Origin: Alicyclobacillus sp. SO9
GTDB lineage: Bacteria; Bacillota; Bacilli; Alicyclobacillales; Alicyclobacillaceae
DNA: 64,000 nt
Direction of reading: 5' to 3'
Assembly: GCF_016406125.1 (NCBI RefSeq)
Contig: NZ_CP066339.1
Location: 5,022,001-5,086,000, forward strand
The first letter of the stretch is position 1. Each line of letters starts with the position of its first letter. Of the stretch, positions 59,207 to 64,000 are shown piece by piece. A program made the position numbers and the translations under genes. The notes under the pieces are model-generated. The model was given only the letters and a program-made list of their open reading frames with translations. It was not told where the DNA came from and searched no databases.

Positions 59207-60970
59207 ATGTTAAAGGCCGCTGAAAAACGTCGACATGACATAGAACAACGGTTCCAAAACTGGCCCAGACGCACTGTAGCAAGGCACTTTCAGGAGCAGT
59301 CGAAAGCGTACGGTGAACGCCCGCTGATTCTCACGCCAACCGAGGAATTCAGCTATGAAGAAGTCTGGAATCAGGCATGGAGTCTGGCAAAATCATTGAT
59401 GGCGCTTGGGGTCAAACGACGGCAACATGTTGCTGTACTGATGGCCAATGAACCTGAGTTTGTATTTCTGTATTTGGCTGTTTCTATCGTCGGCGCTGTG
59501 TGCATCCCCATCAATACGATGCTGAAACGAGATGAACTGAAGTATCTGCTGGAACAATCCGACAGCGAGTGGTTGTTTATCCACCAGATGGCTGGAAGCG
59601 TAAACCACGGCGAGACTGTCTCACAACTCATGGATGCTCAACCTGGAACTCAAACTAATCAACCTGGAACTCAAACTAAAAAAACGGCGATTCAACAGGT
59701 GGTTTGCATTCCAAACGGTGGGAGCGGCTTGGATTCCCGTTTTACCTTGTGGGATGAGTTTGTATCTATGGGAGAGGCGACGCCGGACAGCGAGGTGCAA
59801 TCCCGCTTCGACAGCTCAGGTTATCCGGATGAGGTGGCGAATATCATTTATACGTCGGGATCGACCGGATTGCCCAAGGGAGTCATGTTGACACACGACA
59901 TGCTGCTGCGGTGCTCGTATTCCACTGCACTGAGCAGAGCTTTTCAAGACGGCAGGCGCATCTACACGGGGCTGCCGTTGTATCATGTGTTCGCGCTGGA
60001 AGAGGGCCTCTTGGCGGTGTCTTTTGCGGGCGGATGCGTTATTACAGCCTCCAACTTTGCCCCGGGTCAGTCGCTGGAACTGATAACAAACTACAAGGCC
60101 AATGATTTCTTGTGCGTCCCATCCATGTTGGTGGCGATGCTTAACCAACCCAACGTGGAGGACTATGATTACTCCTCCCTGCATTCGCTGATGTGTGCTG
60201 CTGCCCCGGCGCCGGTGCCAGTGTGGGAGCGTGCGCTGCGTATCTTTGGTGTGAGCGAAATTTGTACAGGGTATGGGGGGACGGAGGTGACGGGATCGAC
60301 AGTGCATACTGAAGTAGACGATCCCGTCGAAACAGTGGTCACACGAGTCGGCCGCATCAAGCCGGCAGGGAGTACCGGATTGTCCGAATTTGGCGGTGCC
60401 AACGTGGAGTACAAAGTTATTCATCCCGAGACAGGAGAAGACCTGAACAAAGACTCCATCGGCGAACTGACAGTGCGCGGCAACATTGTGACGAGAGGCT
60501 ACTACAACAAGCCGGAGGAAACAGCGGCTAACATCGATAAAGACGGCTGGTTAAAAACGGGCGATCTCGGTCGCATCGACGAACAAGGCTACATCGAGTT
60601 CCTTGGCCGCAGCAAGGATGTTGTGAAGGTATCCGGAGAAAATGTGTCACCCAAGGAGATTGAAGAGGTCATAACCCGCCATCCTGCTGTAGCGCAGGCG
60701 TATGTGGTTGGTGTCCCTGATAGGATGACAACAGAAGCAGGTGCTGCATTTATTGAATTGAAACCCGGAGAAACCTGTTCGAGACGGGAAATGATGAAGT
60801 GGTGCCAGAATCATTTGGCAAGATTTAAGGTGCCTCGGCACTACTGGTTTGTGGAGAGCAGTCAGTGGCCCATGACGGGATCGGGGAAGATTCAAAAATT
60901 TAGGTTGAAAGAGCTGGCACAAGAAAGACTCGGCGCAGATAGTCAGGTCACCGAAAAGACGCCGCAGTAA
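59207..60970 (+). CDS. Acyl-CoA synthetase (AMP-forming)
   Basis: 587 residues. AAGGAGAGATGACCAC precedes the ATG. It activates a carboxylic acid, probably a long-chain fatty acid, with ATP and CoA. The P-loop motif is IIYTSGSTGLPKGVMLTH, followed by GLPLYHVFALEEG, GYGGTEVTGS, DGWLKTGDLGRID, GRSKDVVKVSGENVSPKEIEE and the C-terminal lysine motif MTGSGKIQKFRLKE. A 21-bp unit is duplicated in frame at 59639-59680 (QPGTQTN then QPGTQTK), a recent coding tandem repeat in a surface loop. Confidence 0.93.
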   Translation: MLKAAEKRRHDIEQRFQNWPRRTVARHFQEQSKAYGERPLILTPTEEFSYEEVWNQAWSLAKSLMALGVKRRQHVAVLMANEPEFVFLYLAVSIVGAVCIPINTMLKRDELKYLLEQSDSEWLFIHQMAGSVNHGETVSQLMDAQPGTQTNQPGTQTKKTAIQQVVCIPNGGSGLDSRFTLWDEFVSMGEATPDSEVQSRFDSSGYPDEVANIIYTSGSTGLPKGVMLTHDMLLRCSYSTALSRAFQDGRRIYTGLPLYHVFALEEGLLAVSFAGGCVITASNFAPGQSLELITNYKANDFLCVPSMLVAMLNQPNVEDYDYSSLHSLMCAAAPAPVPVWERALRIFGVSEICTGYGGTEVTGSTVHTEVDDPVETVVTRVGRIKPAGSTGLSEFGGANVEYKVIHPETGEDLNKDSIGELTVRGNIVTRGYYNKPEETAANIDKDGWLKTGDLGRIDEQGYIEFLGRSKDVVKVSGENVSPKEIEEVITRHPAVAQAYVVGVPDRMTTEAGAAFIELKPGETCSRREMMKWCQNHLARFKVPRHYWFVESSQWPMTGSGKIQKFRLKELAQERLGADSQVTEKTPQ

Positions 60971-61016
60971 AACTTAAGACCGACGAGTGTGGAATGTCGC
61001 GAGTTAAATTATAAGA

Positions 61017-61055
61017 GGGAAGCCGTCAAATGCGGCTTCCCCTGATGTTTTGTTC
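61017..61055 (+). terminator. Intrinsic terminator of the acyl-CoA synthetase gene
   Basis: GGGAAGCCG and CGGCTTCCC pair around TCAAATG; CTGATGTTTTGTT follows. It lies 47 bases after the stop codon. Confidence 0.75.
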
Positions 61056-61122
61056 CCCGACCTGTTTTGTTTCCGGCTTGTTTTGTCTCCCGGCTTGTTT
61101 TTTTCCAGGCTTGTGTTATTTC
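61046..61122. repeat. Imperfect ~17-bp tandem repeat
   Basis: Four to five units of the kind cctgttttgtttccgg and gcttgttttgtctcccg between two converging genes. Confidence 0.65.
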
Positions 61123-61155
61123 CCGACGCACGTATGCCCTGCGTCCAAATCGTCA

Positions 61156-62103
61156 TCAAGTATATGCTACGTCGCGGCGAACAAAGAACAGCCACGCCAG
61201 CAGGTTCATCACAACAAAGTAGGCAATGACCATTGTGAGCGAAAAGCCTAAGGTCAATCCTTTGACCATGGGGCCGTTCACAACAAACTGAGACAAGTCG
61301 CTGTTGGTAAACAGAATATACTTGACCCAATGGTAGCTCAGCAGTGCCTGCACCAACACTCTGCCTACAACGAACGCCAGCAAGGAGATGGTGATAGCCA
61401 GAGCGCTGCTTCGGAATATACTGGATATCATGAAGGCAATCGTCGCCATCAAAATGAGTTGCACTAGCATAAATCCATATTGCATCAGCAAATACGCCAC
61501 TGTCGGCATGTGTTGGATGTGCTGGTGCGCATCAGTATAAAAAGTAGGCGCGTCGGCACCGGTGAAACCGAAGAACAGTCCGCCAATAATGTATGACGCC
61601 ACAAACATAAAGGCGGTTGCAAAGAGCCCAAACAACAGCATAGAAGTAAACTTTGCTGCCAGCACCTTGGTTCTGGTAGCGGTCTGCGTGAGGAGCATTT
61701 TGATGGTACCTGTACTGAACTCACTGGCCACAATATCCCCAGCAACGACGAGAATGAACGCGATGAGCAGGGTAGACAGGTTCTTGGCCTGTGCCGCAAA
61801 CTTCCATCCCGTCGTTTGGTTGGGGTTGATGTTGTGAGCAATATCGTAGTTATTCATCTGGATTTGCGCTTGTAAAGATGACACTGCCGAAGATGACATG
61901 TGCTTCTTATTGTGACTCAGCGTTTGTTCCAATTGAGTATTCTGTACTGTCAAATTATGTTTCCAATTACTTGATGTCTGGTGCTGGTGCGTAAAAATGA
62001 GAATCGCGGCCAAAATTAGCGCGGCGACAAGAAACCCCATCATTATCCAAGTGCGCTTTCTCCGATAGATCTTCATGTTTTCGTTTCCAATGAGTTTCAT
62101 CAT
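61156..62103 (-). CDS. ABC-2 type transporter permease
   Basis: A 315-residue membrane protein with one N-terminal helix (WIMMGFLVAALILAAILIF), a ~75-residue extracytoplasmic loop, then five more helices. ASEFSTGTIKMLLTQTATR is the coupling-helix motif of ABC-2/BcrB-like permeases. Its start overlaps the ATPase stop, so the two are coupled. Such pairs export lipids or antimicrobials such as bacitracin; the substrate is unknown. Confidence 0.88.
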   Translation of the reverse strand: MMKLIGNENMKIYRRKRTWIMMGFLVAALILAAILIFTHQHQTSSNWKHNLTVQNTQLEQTLSHNKKHMSSSAVSSLQAQIQMNNYDIAHNINPNQTTGWKFAAQAKNLSTLLIAFILVVAGDIVASEFSTGTIKMLLTQTATRTKVLAAKFTSMLLFGLFATAFMFVASYIIGGLFFGFTGADAPTFYTDAHQHIQHMPTVAYLLMQYGFMLVQLILMATIAFMISSIFRSSALAITISLLAFVVGRVLVQALLSYHWVKYILFTNSDLSQFVVNGPMVKGLTLGFSLTMVIAYFVVMNLLAWLFFVRRDVAYT

Positions 62104-63230
62104 TTCACTGCACCACCTGTCATCTCCAAGAAGGTTTCTTCCAGAGTTTTGCTTAGGGTTTGTACGCCGTAAATGCGTACTCCCTGCGAGTCGAGGGCGT
62201 GGACGACATCCGGAACTTGTTCCCGGGTTAAAAGCATCTGAAGAACTGCTGTTGCAGTCGATCCCGGTTCTACTTCCGGCACAGTTGCTCCCGCCGCAGT
62301 TGCTCCCGCCGCAGTTGCTTCCGGCACTGCGTTCTCTGTGGCAACGCCGTCCGGCGCAGTGGCTTCGGACACAGTTTCCTTGAGCGTTGCGCTCTCCGAC
62401 ACTGGTCTCTCGGAGGCAACACCTTCCGAAGCGTGGTTAGCAGCACTGAGTTTGGTATCTGTCTCCACTTTGAGGTCAGGAAACGCCTCTGTGAGAATTC
62501 TGCTGGCGACTGCTGCATTGTCGACTTCAATCACAACAGGCTGCTCCATGGCACTGTCTAACTGCTTGTCACGGATAGAACGAACGTCGATGAGTTTGCC
62601 CGATTGGATAATGGCAACGCGATCGCACATGAGTTCCATCTCTGACAACAAGTGGCTGGAAACAATGACGGCGATGCCTTCGTTGGCCGCCAGGTTTCGG
62701 AGGTAGTCGCGAAGTTCTCGGATTCCGGCGGGATCGAGGCCATTGGTAGGCTCGTCCAAAATGATGACGTCGGGACTACGAAGCAAAGCCTGTGCAAGTC
62801 CGAGCCGCTGCCGCATTCCTAAAGAATAGGTTTTCACCTTATCGTGAATGCGGTCTTCCAGTCCCACTTGCTTGACGACTTCCATGATGCGATCCTGGGT
62901 CACGCCGTTGGACATGTTTGCGTAGTGCTTCAGGTTCTGAAACCCTGTGAGAAATTTGTACATCTCTGGGTTTTCAACGATTGCCCCGACATGGCTCATA
63001 GCAGCCTTAAAGTTGTTGCGAACATCGTACCCGGCGATGTGTACATCACCCCGTGTAATGGAGATAAGGCCTACCATCATGCGGATGGTCGTCGTCTTCC
63101 CTGCTCCATTGGGTCCGAGCAAGCCAAAAACCTCACCCTTAGGGATATCAAAGGAAAGGCTGTCAACAATGGTTTTTCTACCAATCTTTTTTGTCAAATC
63201 TCGAATTTCGACAGCTGTGTTCGAAGTCAT
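62100..63230 (-). CDS. ABC transporter ATP-binding protein with low-complexity insert
   Basis: A 376-residue BcrA-like ATPase: Walker A LLGPNGAGKTTTIRMM, signature YSLGMRQRLGLAQALL, Walker B VIILDEPTNGLDP and the H-loop VSSHLLSE. Family members are ~300 residues. The excess is an Ala/Thr/Glu-rich stretch around residues 265-325 (AVPEATAAGATAAGATVPE), partly coded by a 15-bp tandem repeat. The insert interrupts the C-terminal regulatory domain, which resumes with LLTREQVPDVVHALDSQGVRIYGV. Confidence 0.9.
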   Translation of the reverse strand: MTSNTAVEIRDLTKKIGRKTIVDSLSFDIPKGEVFGLLGPNGAGKTTTIRMMVGLISITRGDVHIAGYDVRNNFKAAMSHVGAIVENPEMYKFLTGFQNLKHYANMSNGVTQDRIMEVVKQVGLEDRIHDKVKTYSLGMRQRLGLAQALLRSPDVIILDEPTNGLDPAGIRELRDYLRNLAANEGIAVIVSSHLLSEMELMCDRVAIIQSGKLIDVRSIRDKQLDSAMEQPVVIEVDNAAVASRILTEAFPDLKVETDTKLSAANHASEGVASERPVSESATLKETVSEATAPDGVATENAVPEATAAGATAAGATVPEVEPGSTATAVLQMLLTREQVPDVVHALDSQGVRIYGVQTLSKTLEETFLEMTGGAVK

Positions 63231-63581
63231 CTGCGTTCTCCTTATCTGCTGGTTAATCGACGGACTTTACACCCGTTATACGGTCTACATGAATGGATGG
63301 TTCACTTTGACTTTGGTCAGACAATCACATTGTAATGGTCGAATAGAGACAGAGCGCTGCGCCTCCTTTTGTTCCTCCTCTTTATTTGACGCCGGAAATT
63401 CGGTATTCACTGCAAACAATTTGAAAATTAATTTCGATATAAAGTGTTATCGAACATGTTGACTCCATCGTTACCAGCATCGTTGACGGCATCCAAACGA
63501 ATCTGCAACTTTACTTTACACGTAGACTGTTCGCCTCTAGCACATGAGTTTAGTATTATTCTTCCCAAAATGGAAGAAGAA

Positions 63582-63671
63582 TTACCGTCTGCTTATTTCT
63601 TCAATTTTGATACATCTGGCTAAACCTTCATCAATTTTATTTACTTCTACGCCACCGTGGTCTACAACCAT
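63582..63671 (-). CDS. Possible 29-codon ORF
   Basis: ATG at 63671 follows GGGGGAGGGG closely and opens MVVDHGGVEVNKIDEGLARC to a TAA at 63582. The site is strong but the spacing tight, and no family is known. The rest of the 535-bp gap 63231-63765 shows no other feature I can support. Confidence 0.25.
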   Translation of the reverse strand: MVVDHGGVEVNKIDEGLARCIKIEEISRR

Positions 63672-63765
63672 ACCCCTCCCCCGCCGCGCTGGGCCTTAGT
63701 CACGACGTCACCCATCTGCATACACTGATCAGAACGAATAATTGATGTAATGGGGGAACGATGCC

Positions 63766-64000
63766 GTGACGGACCAAGGAAGTTTCGGACAGAAGTCGAT
63801 TGTCTTATCCTCAACCTATCCATCACAAGGTTGTGTGTCTCAGGGTGATGCAGCACCTGCATTTACTGCGGATGCTTTTGCAAAGGGAAAACAGCGGGAG
63901 GTTAAATTAGAGGATTACAGAGGTAAGTGGGTCGTTCTTGTCTTTTATTCAAGTGACTTTACCTTTGTCTGACCGACAGAACTGGCTGCGGTCGCAGTCA
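63766..64000 (+). CDS. Peroxiredoxin (AhpC/Prx1 type), probable selenoprotein, 3' end missing
   Basis: Starts with GTG, eight bases after GGGGGA. After ~20 variable residues comes QGDAAPAFTADAFAKGKQ, then VKLEDYRGKWVVLVFYSSDFTFV, then TGA at 63970-63972, then PTELAAVAV in the same frame. The family motif is FYPADFTFVCPTEL, so TGA replaces exactly the peroxidatic cysteine codon (residue 69). Reading continues in frame after it and a SECIS-like hairpin follows. Peroxiredoxins with selenocysteine at this position are known in some bacteria. Alternatives are a nonsense mutation or a sequencing error. The selenocysteine machinery is not in this window. Confidence 0.85.
63970..64000 (+). promoter_or_regulatory. 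UGA codon with SECIS-like hairpin
   Basis: After TGA and a 10-base spacer, TGGCTGC and GCAGTCA form a 7-bp stem (one G-U pair) closing the tetraloop GGTC at 63990-63993. The loop begins 17 bases after the UGA. The E. coli fdhF SECIS also has a GGUC apical loop, 18 bases after its UGA. The bulged U seen in fdhF is not evident. The hairpin ends exactly at the window edge, so more pairing beyond it cannot be judged. Confidence 0.7.

Noticed and set aside
61046-61122. Second terminator or riboswitch between the acyl-CoA synthetase and ABC genes
   Set aside because: The T-rich motifs are units of an imperfect tandem repeat without stable stems.
63970-63972. Simple nonsense mutation in the peroxiredoxin
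   Set aside because: Not excluded, but the stop falls exactly on the peroxidatic Cys codon and is followed by a GGTC-loop hairpin at SECIS distance, so selenocysteine is the better explanation.

Overview
The window reads as a chromosome segment of an endospore-forming Firmicute, most likely of the Alicyclobacillaceae or a close Bacillales relative. The evidence is spoIIR and spo0F, the delta subunit of RNA polymerase, many TTG/GTG starts with strong AGGAGG-type ribosome binding sites, TGnTATAAT promoters, and a minus-strand gene order close to Bacillus subtilis (fadF, acyl-CoA dehydrogenase, rpoE, pyrG, spo0F, transaldolase-like gene, glpX, rho, rpmE, prfA, prmC, spoIIR). This placement is inferred from gene content and order; no species can be named.

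Layout. 0-10 kb: spoIIR (cut by the window edge), an aminotransferase, prmC, prfA, rpmE, rho and glpX, with two small genes (a 42-residue membrane peptide and a 59-residue zinc-ribbon peptide). 9.6-16.3 kb: a putative patA and dapH-dapL (acetyl branch of diaminopimelate synthesis), a transaldolase-like gene, and kal-kce (lysine-fermentation-type enzymes). 16.3-28 kb: spo0F, pyrG and rpoE, then a beta-oxidation/short-chain acyl-CoA block (meaB, two acyl-CoA dehydrogenases, enoyl-CoA hydratase, 3-hydroxyacyl-CoA dehydrogenase, thiolase, FadF-like Fe-S protein). The kal-kce products would feed crotonyl-CoA and acetoacetate into this block. 28-32 kb: a MalT-like regulator broken by a stop codon, a membrane protein and a lipoprotein gene frameshifted in an A tract. 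32-40 kb: nested mobile DNA. An IS66 element with an exact 8-bp target duplication lies beside a group II intron, and the intron's reverse transcriptase gene is split by a 2.97-kb serine-recombinase element. Removing that element at a GT dinucleotide restores a 593-residue reading frame. 40-47 kb: accessory genes, several with single-base frameshifts. 47-57 kb: a RIC/DUF2249 repair pair, a pentapeptide protein with a PadR regulator, odhA-odhB, and an FNR-like regulator with well-placed FNR-type sites. 57-64 kb: a repeat array, a thioesterase, an acyl-CoA synthetase, an ABC transporter, and the start of a peroxiredoxin.

Three observations stand out. First, at the right edge an AhpC-type peroxiredoxin has TGA where the peroxidatic cysteine codon belongs, followed by a hairpin with a GGTC apical loop placed like a bacterial SECIS, so it is probably a selenoprotein. 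Second, four intergenic arrays hold at least 42 copies of a previously unfamiliar 23-bp dyad (type ATAGYGATC-N5-GATCACTAT or ATAAGC-N11-GCTTAT). Their spacings are nearly whole helical turns and mirror-symmetric within modules (41-42-53-42-41 or 51-62-51). Third, the serine-recombinase element sits in the intron reverse transcriptase gene with readable att halves. Short-period tandem repeats also occur in many intergenic gaps.
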